Of a DNA stretch of 37,753 bases, positions 10,688-20,500 are shown piece after piece. The stretch lies in the NCBI GenBank assembly GCA_001598975.1, contig BBXU01002744.1, positions 1 through 37,753 on the forward strand. Direction: 5' to 3'. The notes beneath the pieces were generated by a model. That model was not told the origin of the DNA. It saw nothing but the letters and a program-made list of their open reading frames with translations, and searched no databases. The stretch is from Parachlorella kessleri (taxonomy: Eukaryota > Chlorophyta > Trebouxiophyceae > Chlorellales > Chlorellaceae). Each line of letters opens with the position of its first letter. Position 1 is the stretch's first letter. Made by a program: the position numbers and the translations under genes.

Positions 10688-13600
10688 ATGACATCCTCCA
10701 TCTTCCAGCTCGCAGTCGACGTGCTAGCAAGGGCCAAGCCGCTTGGGAACACTAGCTCAGAACTCACTGCACAGACCTTGAAACAGCTGCAGCTCTCAGA
10801 CACTAACGGCGAGGAACCCAGCCAGCAGCGCAGGGAGGGTGCTGTAGGCACGAGGAGCACCTGCATAGCTTGCGGCGTGGGGGTGGCTGGCGCAGCAGGG
10901 TTTGCTACAATAGAAGAACAGCGGCAGCACTTCCACACAGACTGGCACCGCTACAATGTCAAGCGACGAGTAGCAGGGCTGCCGCCAGTTGTGGAGGAGC
11001 AGTTTGCGGCGCTGTTGGACCGGGACGACCACGCAGCCGAGGTGGGCAGCCTGTCAGGGAGCGAGTCGGGTGACAGCGACGCATCCGACTCTGAGACAGC
11101 TGTGGATTCTAGATTCCTCGCTGCTGCTGCGGGCAGCGCAGGGCCCCAGCTACAGTTCCTGCTGCCAGGTGCGGACGTTGAGCAGCTCCAGCGTTTGTGC
11201 TGTCTACAAAACTGGGCGTCTGTGCCATCCTTTGTCGCTGGCTGACTTACTATTGGTAGCACGCTTTGCAAACAGGTTTTGGTATTGTGGCCGACCCCAA
11301 GCGCATGTTTCCCTGTCGCAGACGGGCAGCGTTGCGCAGTTTGGCGCTGCCTGCTTGCCCCGGACCCCAGCAGCAGAGCGGATCCACCCGCATCTGATGC
11401 CGCCTGCCTGCAACAGCTGCAGCATCTAGTGGCAGCCCGACGCAGCCAGTGGGCCATCATTCTGCTGCGGGGAGGCCACTTTGCAGCCGCAGTGTTTGAG
11501 GTACCGCCTCCCTCTCTGCCAGGTCAGCAAGCAAAGCGGCGGGCGGACGGCCCGGCAGCAGGGACCGCTGCAGACGGCGACAGCAAGGCCAGGGGGCAGA
11601 GAGGGGCGGCTGAGGGCAAGTGGGAGGCGGTGGTGCACAAGTCGATGCACCGCTATGTAGTCAGGTAAGCTTGGGGCTCTGTAAGATTTTTTATTGCTGG
11701 CTTGATCTGCAGTCGGTGCTGCACAGGTCAAGTGCATCTCTGCCTTGTGGTAACGCCGTGCGGTTGAGATGACTCCTCATCTGTCAACAGCAATTCTCAT
11801 GCCGAGATCGTGTCTCTAAGCGTACACCATGTAGACTGTGCATGGTCTCGATGGTCCATGCCTGATGTGTGCAGGGCTGGTCAGGGCGGCAAGCAGTCTA
11901 GCAAGGATGCCAGCGGCAAGTACGCGCGGTCAGCAGGGTCCCGCCTGCGCAGGCACAACGAGGTGGGCCGGCTGCTTGCTGTTGATGCGCGGGCACGGAC
12001 GATACTGCCAGGGTCGTTATTGAGTCGTATGGCGTTTCGGGTTTGGAATAAAAGAGTTGTGCTGCACTTGGTTGCCTGGGCCACGCAGTCCGTCACTCCC
12101 CTGTGAGGCTCTCGTGAACACTGCAACATCCGGTTTAGGGCTGCCTCTTTTTGCACTGTGTGAAATCCTCCTGGTGGGGGACAGGCACGTACCCACCTGT
12201 CGTTTGTGAGGCTCCAGACCAACATCCACGCAAGGATGTGAGATCCTGGCCGAACCCAACCATGCCCCCATACAGGCCGCTACAAGTAGTGAGGCAAGGC
12301 GCGGCAGGCTGTGTTTCTTGCCAGGCTGCCCTAGGGTGCGTTACCCACCAGGCACGGCGGCCCCTTGCAGGACCTGCTGGATGCACACCCCCAGAGCCGT
12401 CCCACAGAGTTGTATGTCCTGGCATTTGCTGAGTGTGCGCCTTGTGCGCGCCCCACGCAGGCCGCCCTGGAGCGCGACATTTATGAGGCGCTTGCCTCCT
12501 GGCGGGAGCAGCTGGTGGCTTGCAGCCTGGTGCTGGTCCACGCGCCCTCCTCCAACTGGACCACCCTGTTTGGGGGAGAGGCGCCGCCGCTGGACAAGGC
12601 AGACCCGCGCGTTAGGTGGGTGGAAGTCAGGGGCAGTATATCCTGGGGGTGGTGATTGCATGTCGCACCTGTCATGGTGCTATTGCGCTACAAGCCAGAA
12701 GATTTGGTTATACCTCGTGGCCTCACACATATGTCCAGTCTTGTAGGCTACCAAACACACAGTGGCCTGACTGCACCATCCTAACATCTTCTAAAACTCA
12801 GGCCGGCGTGCTGAGTCTCACGGCGTTGCAGATGCATCCCCTTCACCACGCGCCGGCCCACTTACTCTGAGACCAAGCGAGTCGCAAGGATGCTCTGCAC
12901 GCTGTACTACCTCCAGTCAGCGCCGGACCCTGCAGCGGCAGCAGGACCACTGGACACCACGGTAGAGCTGCAGAAGCCACGGCAGCTGGGAGATGAGGCA
13001 GCCCCCTTGCTCTCTCCCAGCGAGGAGCTGGGACAGGAACATGTGGCAGATGCTACAGCAGCCACAGGGGCTGCGGCTCTCTCAGAAGGGCCCCCTGTGC
13101 AGCAAAGTGCTGCGGCCTTGGAGGCAGCTGCGGCGGCCGAGGCGGCAGCCGCCGCCGAAGCGGCGGCCGCGGCAGAGGCTGCTCGGAAGAAGGCTGAGAA
13201 GCGGGCCAGGCAGAAGGCGCGGCAGAAGGAGGCGAAAGCGGCGGAGGCTGCAGCCAACAGGGCAGCTGCTGAGGAGGCAGCAAGTGCAGCAGCGGAGGAT
13301 GAGATAACACGGGCAGCAGCCAGGGCAGCAGCGCTTGCAGCCAGGTGAGGTGAAGACAGCAGGGCGGCTGCTTCGCTGCCGTTGCTGCCTTCCATCCTGG
13401 GTGTGGCAAATGACATGTTTTAGCAGACCTATGGCATGAGGCTTGCCAGCACCTCCACTGTTCTGTTGCCTTCGTGCACTATATGGCGGACCACATTCTG
13501 CAGCCTGTTGGCACGCCATATGCACAATGGACATGTGATGTTCTGTTGGGCCTGCAACCATCCCTTTGATGGCTACTGCAGGCCCCAGCCAAAGCCAGCC

Positions 13601-13789
13601 TCTGGAGCGGCAGCAATCGCGAGCTCAAGTGCCGGCGGCAAGGCAAGTAGCGTTGCCCCGCCGCTGCGCCTGTCTGCCAAGCCTCGCGCCAATGAGGATG
13701 CTGCCGTAAAGAGAGCACGGGCGGCGGCGGCAGCCGAGGCTCGCATGGAGGCATTGCAGGCTGCCTCTCAGCAGCAGCAGCTCCACTAA
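10688..13789 (+). CDS. VMS1: Vms1/ANKZF1-family peptidyl-tRNA release factor (VLRF1 domain, Cdc48-binding VIM)
   Basis: Vms1/ANKZF1 cleaves the tRNA from stalled nascent chains on 60S subunits during ribosome-associated quality control and recruits Cdc48/p97. Exons 10688-11168, 11322-11664, 11875-11962, 12461-12615, 12832-13344 and 13582-13789 (TAA) encode 595 residues. A C2H2 zinc finger uses C59, C62, H81 and H87 and is followed by WHRYNVKRR, the family signature. The VLRF1 domain runs from about 155 to 365. It includes HKSMHRYVVR, the catalytic loop GGKQSS (Gln282 aligns with yeast Gln295), SAGSRLRRHNE, DPRVR and FTTRRPTYSETKRV. An Ala/Glu/Lys-rich coiled coil follows, with no ankyrin repeats. 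Residues 571-581 fit the VCP-interacting motif R-x5-A-A-x2-R exactly (R571, A577-A578, R581). All five introns are GT-AG. The ATG begins the zinc-finger exon in good context. Confidence 0.9.
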
Positions 13790-15474
13790 CATGCGTGAGA
13801 TGCCCGCCCTAGGACACCAGCCTTGCCTTGTGCAGCTGGGTTGGGTGGCCTTTTGGCTCCTCCTGCATGTGCTGAGCAAGGTTCAAATATCCTGGTTATT
13901 CTCCGCACAGCCCGCCCCGCACCACAGCTTGTGTACTTGAGAAGCATTGTATGCCTTCCGTCCTAACTGTCCAGCGCATCATATGGTCGCTGTGCGGTGC
14001 AGGTAAGCATGGCTCGGCTGGTATTCGGTCTTGCTGCAGCAGCATTGGTTGTACTGGTGAGCCAGCAAAACCGTCAGAGGCAGTTGACATAGCAGCCTGC
14101 AGTCAGCGACCAGGAGTGTGACACGGTGGCGGAAGAAATAGTGATAATAGACTACCCACTTGCGGGTCCGAGTTCTGTGCAAATGCAAGTGTCGTGCTTC
14201 CTACCAGTCTTGCCACGTATACTTCTGGCATGGCAGTGATGCAGTGCAAGCCTGTTGAGTGCCCATGCTGTGGGTATTACTGGCTGATGTGCCGCGAGCT
14301 AGCGGCTAGCCAAGGTGCTCAGCCTGAAAAATTTGCTGCCTTCTTGTCGGTTGATAACTGAAGTCCCTCTGGCCTGGAAACGAGTACAAGGCGACAGCAA
14401 TTTGGATCTCGAGTGCTTGTGGCTTTTGGCACCATTGCCTAGAAACGAATTTTGTACGAGATTCAAAGAGGTGCCCCTGCTGTGGTTCATGTGACAGCAC
14501 GGACGAAGCCCTTGGTCCACTTCTTGGCAAGTGCGTCTGGCCAAGCATAGCTGCAGCTGCGTGCTGGTGCTTCCTTATCAGTCAGAGCTGTCAACCTTGT
14601 TAGCCGCCCGGACGTAGCTTGCTAGCCAGTCATTGCTCAGCAAACAACGCCCAACCTATTTGCGATATGGCTTTTGAGCTGGAGTTCCACGATGCTATAT
14701 CACCTTCAGTGTCACAGCGCCTGACAAGCTTGCAAGCACCGCAGACCACCCAAGAGTTGCAAGCACTGACCAAGGACTTGGGGTGCACTCGGGTACAAGT
14801 GAATGCTGGGTGGGCTGTCCACCGCTCAAAAACTTGGAGGGACGTACAGGAGCGCCACCCCAAGCAGTAGAACCAGCGTCAGGTGAGTCTAGCAAAAGGA
14901 CGACGTTTGTCATTGTGCATGGCAGGCCTGCTCCATTGGCTAGGCAAGCTCGTGTTATATTGACTTAAAATGGTCTTTTGTGCAGGGGATATCTTGAAAG
15001 TCGGCTTTTAAGCACTGATATGACAGCCTGCTGAGGAGGTTTGAGCAACCCCTACAAAGGCCACTGCCGAGGCGGCGCACCAGGCTTGTGCCAAACTAAA
15101 ATTTTGATGCATGGTCGTGTACATCCTTGGCATCCTTGTATTGTCGGTAGGTCTCTACTTCAAGTTATTTTCTATTTTTGGTGAGTTATGTTAGTATTCA
15201 TGGTGGCAGTTTGCTTGTAGGCATGTCCCATACGCCTCCGCTGTGGCACGACTATGCCTTCCAAGGGCCATGTGTGCGATTTTGGCCGTGTATGATAAGA
15301 TATCTCATAGTCCCTGAGAATAGTTTTTCTGTCAGCAGAGATGGGCGTGGCAATAGGCTGGCACACTGTAGTGAACAGATTGTTTGTTTGTGTAGACGTG
15401 TAGCTGCAGCAAGCCACGGCCATTTTACCATTTTGCATATGTCCCTCCTTCTTTCCTGCGTTTCATCCTGCTCA

Positions 15475-15495
15475 TTGGTTGGTATATATACCAAC
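15475..15495. promoter_or_regulatory. CCAAT/TATA-like element inside a perfect 18-bp palindrome
   Basis: Positions 15478-15495 form a perfect palindrome, GTTGGTATATATACCAAC, and ATTGG (inverted CCAAT) lies at 15474-15478. It could be a bidirectional core promoter. The short ORF at 15653 begins about 160 nt downstream on the plus strand. Confidence 0.35.
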
Positions 15496-15652
15496 GACTT
15501 ACCACCACAGTAAGTTGAAGAAGGAACAAATACCGCTACCTAAAAGTTTGGCACCAGGCTACTTGCCATGTGAACGACTCTAATCCAACCCAAAGCAGGA
15601 CGTTGTTTACGGAACTTATCTTCATAGACATTGCCAAGCACACAGACATGTA

Positions 15653-16060
15653 ATGCCACGGAGGACAATGGCAGAAGGCCCCCTGCGTCTTGTACAAAAC
15701 CGGATTAAACCTGGGCAAGCCCCAGAGCACGAGTGCAACCACCTCGTCAGGCAGTTCACTGCTCCCTTTGTGTCTTCGCATCCCGGCCGCAAAAACCGTT
15801 TCAAGTGGCCCCAGCAAAAATCTTGGGTGAAACCGACTGGCTCGGAAAGCCCAGGGCATGCCTTGCACCCAGCCGCAAATCCTAGCGACAAACTCCCATC
15901 TCAGATAGCCTGCCACCTTGCCAACCAAACGCCAGACTGGATCAGACACCCAGGCCAGCCTTCAGCGATCCACCCGCATCCCACTCTAACAGCTCACAGC
16001 TATCCAACCTCTAAATCACCCCCAGCCACCATATCAAAGACATTAAGCTTCAACAGATAG
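15653..16060 (+). CDS. Unrecognised small ORF, 135 residues, doubtful
   Basis: An uninterrupted frame from ATG 15653 to the TAG ending at 16060. The product is basic and Pro/His/Ser-rich, without a recognisable domain, signal peptide or membrane segment. Its only support is an ATG downstream of the TATA-like palindrome. A frame of similar length is open on the opposite strand (15536-15949), which weakens both. It could be a lineage-specific small protein, part of a non-coding RNA, or chance. Confidence 0.15.
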   Translation: MPRRTMAEGPLRLVQNRIKPGQAPEHECNHLVRQFTAPFVSSHPGRKNRFKWPQQKSWVKPTGSESPGHALHPAANPSDKLPSQIACHLANQTPDWIRHPGQPSAIHPHPTLTAHSYPTSKSPPATISKTLSFNR

Positions 16061-16638
16061 GGGTGCATGCACACTGGAGGACACGCACAGCATTAGATCA
16101 GTCCTTGCTTGCTGCATCTTAACGTCTTGTTGTCCCTCGCCGCTAAGATTCACTGCAATACCAAGGGAGTGCTGCTGCACTTGGTATGCAACATATTGTT
16201 GTGTTCCTGATATTTGCTGCCCTCCCTCACTTGGCCCCACCCTCTCGTCACATGTGAACCCCTCACCGCGGCAGGTTGGAGGGAAGACAGCGCCTTTTTG
16301 CACAAGGCTGGCCAGTATAGCAACATCCCCGCCTAGCCACAGCTTGCTACACTGCCATATCATGCAGTACCAGTTCTCTCACCTGACTGAGTGTGTGCAA
16401 CCCAGCCGCATATGCTCTCCTTAGCCTGCCAAGTGGCATGCCCAATGCTGCCTGGTAAATGGAGCCTCGTTGCTATTCTAGCCAGGCTGGCGGCGCTGCC
16501 AGTGGCTAGCAGGGCCACCCACCTAAGGCTAGCCTGCTAGTTGGGGCCTCGCTGCTGTTTGGCCTCCTGCCAGCCGCCTGGTAACTGGGGTGCAGGACTT
16601 GGCTGCCCTACCACTGGCCCTCCCAGTCTGTTATTTCG

Positions 16639-17371
16639 TCATTTCTCTCCAGGAACGTCTGCCACCATGGCAGCTGCATCTTCAAGCCCCTCCTCGACTT
16701 CCATGGCATCAACTACCTGCTGTTCTTTGTGGGCCCCTGGCTGTAAATGCCCCTGTTGCTGGTGATCCTGCTGCTCTTGTTGCTGCTGCTGCTTCGGCTG
16801 CTCGCACCCCTCCTGCTCAGCCAGTGCCTTCTGGAGAAGCTGCTCCAGCAGTCTTTCCTCAGCCTGTGCGGTAGCAGATTGCGGGGTCATGTCTTCGCAC
16901 GTTTTGCCGGACACCGTGCCCGCGTGAGTGGCACCTCGACTGCTCATGTCCTCTTGACTTGCAGGCCAGGACGTTGCGCAACCAACTCCTATCATGGCTT
17001 GTGGCGTGGCTTGTGGTACCCCGGGCAACATTGCAAGTGTGGCGGGCATGAAAGGCTAGGTTGGACACTCATAGGCAGCTGCCAGCTGGAGGTCCCACCT
17101 GCAGGCTTTGCAGCTGGGCGGTGACCAGCACATGAATCCTTGACAAGGCCATCGCTTCTGTGTTAAAGGCATCCACTATGTTCTGCAGGCATCGACAGGC
17201 TGTATCGAGTGAGCTACCGAACACTGCATAGGAGAGACACATGTGGACGCTGACTTGCCTGCAACCGCAGGTCGCCAACTTTCCTCCTCCTGGGTGCCAT
17301 GGCTGACAGCCAAGTGGGACAAGCTCGCTGGGATGTCGAATCCTTACACTGGCACCAACGTGCCGTTGCAC
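16639..17371 (-). CDS. Possible minus-strand gene of unknown function (fragments, exon structure unresolved)
   Basis: Two minus-strand open stretches look coding. One (about 17200-17092) encodes a helical segment, FGSSLDTACRCLQNIVDAF followed by NTEAMALSRIH, and ends at a plausible donor CTGCAG|GTGGGA. The other (17049-16639) encodes an acidic, Gln-rich tail with AEERLLEQLLQKALAEQE, a QQQQQEQQ run and VVDAMEVEEGLED before TGA. A phase-0 join is possible at an acceptor near 17050, but the intron would be only about 43 bp. I could not find a convincing first exon. A short basic start (MAPRRRKVGDLRLQ) at about 17300 lies in another frame, before a GCAAGT donor-like site. The stretch would be divergent to the fusion gene. 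Confidence 0.25.
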
Positions 17372-17590
17372 ACTAAAAGCCCTGAAACCCCTAGCTAGTT
17401 GTCAACGGATTTAAATCTGATCAAAGACCATGTCAAAGACTGCTCGAGCATGTCTGCTGGGTCTGCTGTGTTTTGTACGAGACGCCTCAGCCAGCTTCGC
17501 AGCGGGGCTCTCTACACCAGTAATTCAAAGTTATGTCTTACACATTGGAGCGTAGTGAAAAATTTTGAAGCAAGGTGCAAGCTGAACGAA

Positions 17591-20500
17591 ATGGCCGCGA
17601 CACTGTACTCTGCCTGGACAGTGAGGCAGCTACCTGTGAGCCTGTCCAGGCCCTCATGGAGACTTCGATTTCAAGATCACTCCAAGCGGGCAGTGAGGAT
17701 CAACTTGGCCGTGGCAAGGCCGAGTCGTGGACTTGACATGTGGACACATGGTGGTCGAGAGGACAACTTTCCCACTAGGCGTATGAAGGTAGGTTCAGTG
17801 GCTGCAACGTTCTAGATTTTCTTTTGTGCGTCGCTTGAGGTCAATAGGCCCTGGGGAGTAGCTTTGCTTACTGAGGCTGGCGGCTCTTCTCACTGAGACT
17901 GTGGTTTTGCCTGTGCAGCACCGTCAGCGAAGCACCTGTGTGGCAGGAGCGGCACCCTCTCCTGCTAGCAGCAGCGCCACATCCAGGGCAGGGCCTGTTG
18001 TGCTCTGGTTCAAGCATGACCTGCGCCTAGACGACCACCCTGGGCTGCACCAAGCGCTGCAGCAGGCTGCTGGGTCGGCAAGCGGCGCTGCGGGCGCCCT
18101 GATGCCCGTGTACTGCTTTGACCCAGCACGCTGCTCCCACCTGCTGGACGTTCCTGGCGGTATTTCAGGTAGGGCCGCAACCCTGCTGGGCATCCCCATT
18201 TGGGTTGGCACACAGCCTTCACCTGTTTAGCTGCCGCTGCTCGGGCGCCTAGTAAGTGCGGGCCGAGTGATCGTGGCGCTTGGCTCACCAGCAAAGCTGC
18301 CAGGCGTCATTTAGGCGGCAGTTGAAGAGCATGGCACAGGTGGTGGAGGACCATGTGCCAGCTGCTTGACGGCTGAGCCGTCAGGAACCACGCCAAGGTG
18401 AACAAGCCTCCTGTCAAGCTAGGTTAGCCAACCCCTGCTTCCCTGTTCTGGTCCACAGGCCTGCTGCGTGCGGTCAACTCGCTGCGGGAGTCCCTCCGTC
18501 AGCTGGGCAGCGACCTCGTCGTGTTGACAGGGCGCTGGGAGGAGCAGATCCCCAGATTCGCAGCCCACATGGGCGCTGCCAGCGTGGTGGCAGAGCGGGA
18601 GGTGGAGTGGGAGAGGGCAGCGGGGCTGGAGGGCGTGCAAAGCACGCTTCCTGCTGGGGTGGCGCTGCACACGTGGGCTGCGCCGCTCTTCGCCGAGTTT
18701 GTAGACAACTTCAAAGGTGAGGGCGTTGGGTGTGAGGCAGGGGCGGTGGGGTGGCACCAAAGGGAGCCTTGTCACTTTGACTTGCTTGTGGTGTCGTACT
18801 GATCTCAAGTGGCGTTGGCATTTAGCAAGTCAGTGTTGCCTGTGAATTCCAATGGCGGAGAGTGTGTGCACAATTGAGCTCGACAGGCGCATGGTGCCAC
18901 CATGGACCCCCTGGACCCCCCTTGCTGGCCCCCTGCAGTCAGGCACTCCTCATGTGGTACTTTTAGTCATCTTAATGGTGGTGCAGAGCTCAAGCAGCGG
19001 CAGCCCCCCGTCAACGCCCCGCTGGACCCACCAGAGTCCTTGCCCGCCCTGCCTGAGGAGCTGCTAGCAGACTGGTGGCAGCAACCGGAGCAGCAACAGC
19101 AGCCGCAGGGCCGGCAGCAGCAGCAGCAGCAGCAGGGAGCGGGCAGCGGGCGCTTGCAGGCGCCACCTGGGGGGCTGCCGGAGGAGGGGGAGCTGGAGCG
19201 GGCAGTACAGGAGGCGTACTTGGCGAGCCTGGACCCTCTGCTGGCGGCCTCCCCGTCGGCCGAGGCCCTGGCTGCCAGCGGTAGGTCATTTAAAGCTGGT
19301 CCTGCGGCTGTGTAATGCTTTTGTGCCGCACTCAGAGTGGCTGACAGCTTTCTCAAATGCAGCATGCAGATGCCTGATGGGTCTGCAGCAAGCCGGGCAG
19401 GCCGGGCAAGCCGGGCAGGATGGATTCTTGTCTCCCACATTTTCACATGGCTGTTATATGGCTGGTGGACGGCTTAGATGTGGGCCAGCCCCTCCCTTAT
19501 ATCCATACCAAGCCGCTCTTTGAGCAAGATGCCCTGTGGCATTGCAGACTGGCTGCGCAGCAGCGGGAGCAGCATAGATGAGGCGGGGCAGGGCGCGGGA
19601 GCTGCCGCCGCTCTGACAGTTATCAGCCAGATGGACACACAGGACGGCTCCTGCTCCGATGGGAGTGGCAGCAATGGGGCAGCAGCAGCGGCAGCGGCAA
19701 CGGGAGGGAACGGTGCCAGCAGTAGCAGCAGCAGCGGGGGCAGTGAGTCAGGGGGCAGGAGGGCGGCTCGGAGGGCTGCCTGGGAGGCGGAGCTTGCTGC
19801 GGAGCTGGCTGCTGGGGAGGGGCCAGTGATGGCGGCCTTGGAAACTTACCTCAGGTGTGTGTGGTGTTGACGCTCCGGGGCGGCACTTGGCGAAAGTTGG
19901 CTGGGCAAGCATGGCAGCTAGGCTGTCTATTGGCTTTTTTGCTTGCCGTTCTTCTGCTTGCTCGTTTCATCCTAGCCGTCTGTGCTTGCCCTCTCTTCCG
20001 TATGCTGGGCAGGGTAAGTCTCCCTCCGCCCCCTGGTTCCCTGCGGGTCTCTACTATCCCTAATCATGCAAACAGGGCAGGCTTTGCCGGCCAGCAGTGG
20101 TGCTGGCCTTGCTGCATGATCCTCTTTTTTACAAATGTATGCTAGAACACGCCTGCCACACATCCCGCCTTGAAACAGCTGTAACCTGCATTGGTTCCCC
20201 TCCGGCCCACCTTGTAGGCGTGTTGAAGCTGATGCGGCTGGTGGCGGAAGCAGCGCTGAGCTGGGCCCGCGGCTGTGGGAGGCGGTGGCCAACTTTGACA
20301 TCCCCGCTGCTCCCGAGGGCTGCTTCCCGGCACTCTTCACCAGGTGTGGCCCAGCAGGTTGCGAAGAAAGCCAGCGGCTTTGATATCGTTGTGGATGACA
20401 TCCCAAGGCGCTCGCCTTGGTAGTGTGGCAAACGGGCCTAGGTTGGGTATGTGGGACCGAAGCAGAGGGAACCAGCCTTCCTGCTTTGCGGAACGGACTA

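Larger units (their letters stand above)
13790..17590. other. Gene-poor 3.8 kb interval with only weak coding signals
   Basis: No known protein family could be recognised here. It should contain the 3' UTR of VMS1 and the promoter of the photolyase/hydrolase fusion. Within it are a TATA-like palindrome (15478-15495), a short open frame (15653-16060) and a coding-like minus-strand stretch (16639-17371). A pair of degenerate GC-rich direct repeats sits near 16451-16590. Parts of 14.0-15.6 kb are clearly more AT-rich than the flanking genes. I saw no transposase, terminal repeats or tRNA. Confidence 0.4.

Noticed and set aside
12907..13416. 169-residue minus-strand Ala/Ser-rich frame
   Set aside because: It is the antisense shadow of the Ala/Glu coiled-coil exon of the Vms1-like gene.
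13880..13897. GGTTCAAAT resembling a tRNA T-loop
   Set aside because: The flanking bases do not form a five-pair T stem, and no acceptor or anticodon arm lies upstream. No other tRNA candidate held up.
16451..16590. Degenerate GC-rich direct repeats as a possible transposon end
   Set aside because: Similarity is weak, there is no terminal inverted repeat or target duplication, and no transposase-like ORF is near.
18967..19446. 159-residue minus-strand Cys/Ser-rich frame
   Set aside because: Shadow of the Gln-rich linker exon of the fusion gene; the Cys runs are reversed CAG repeats.
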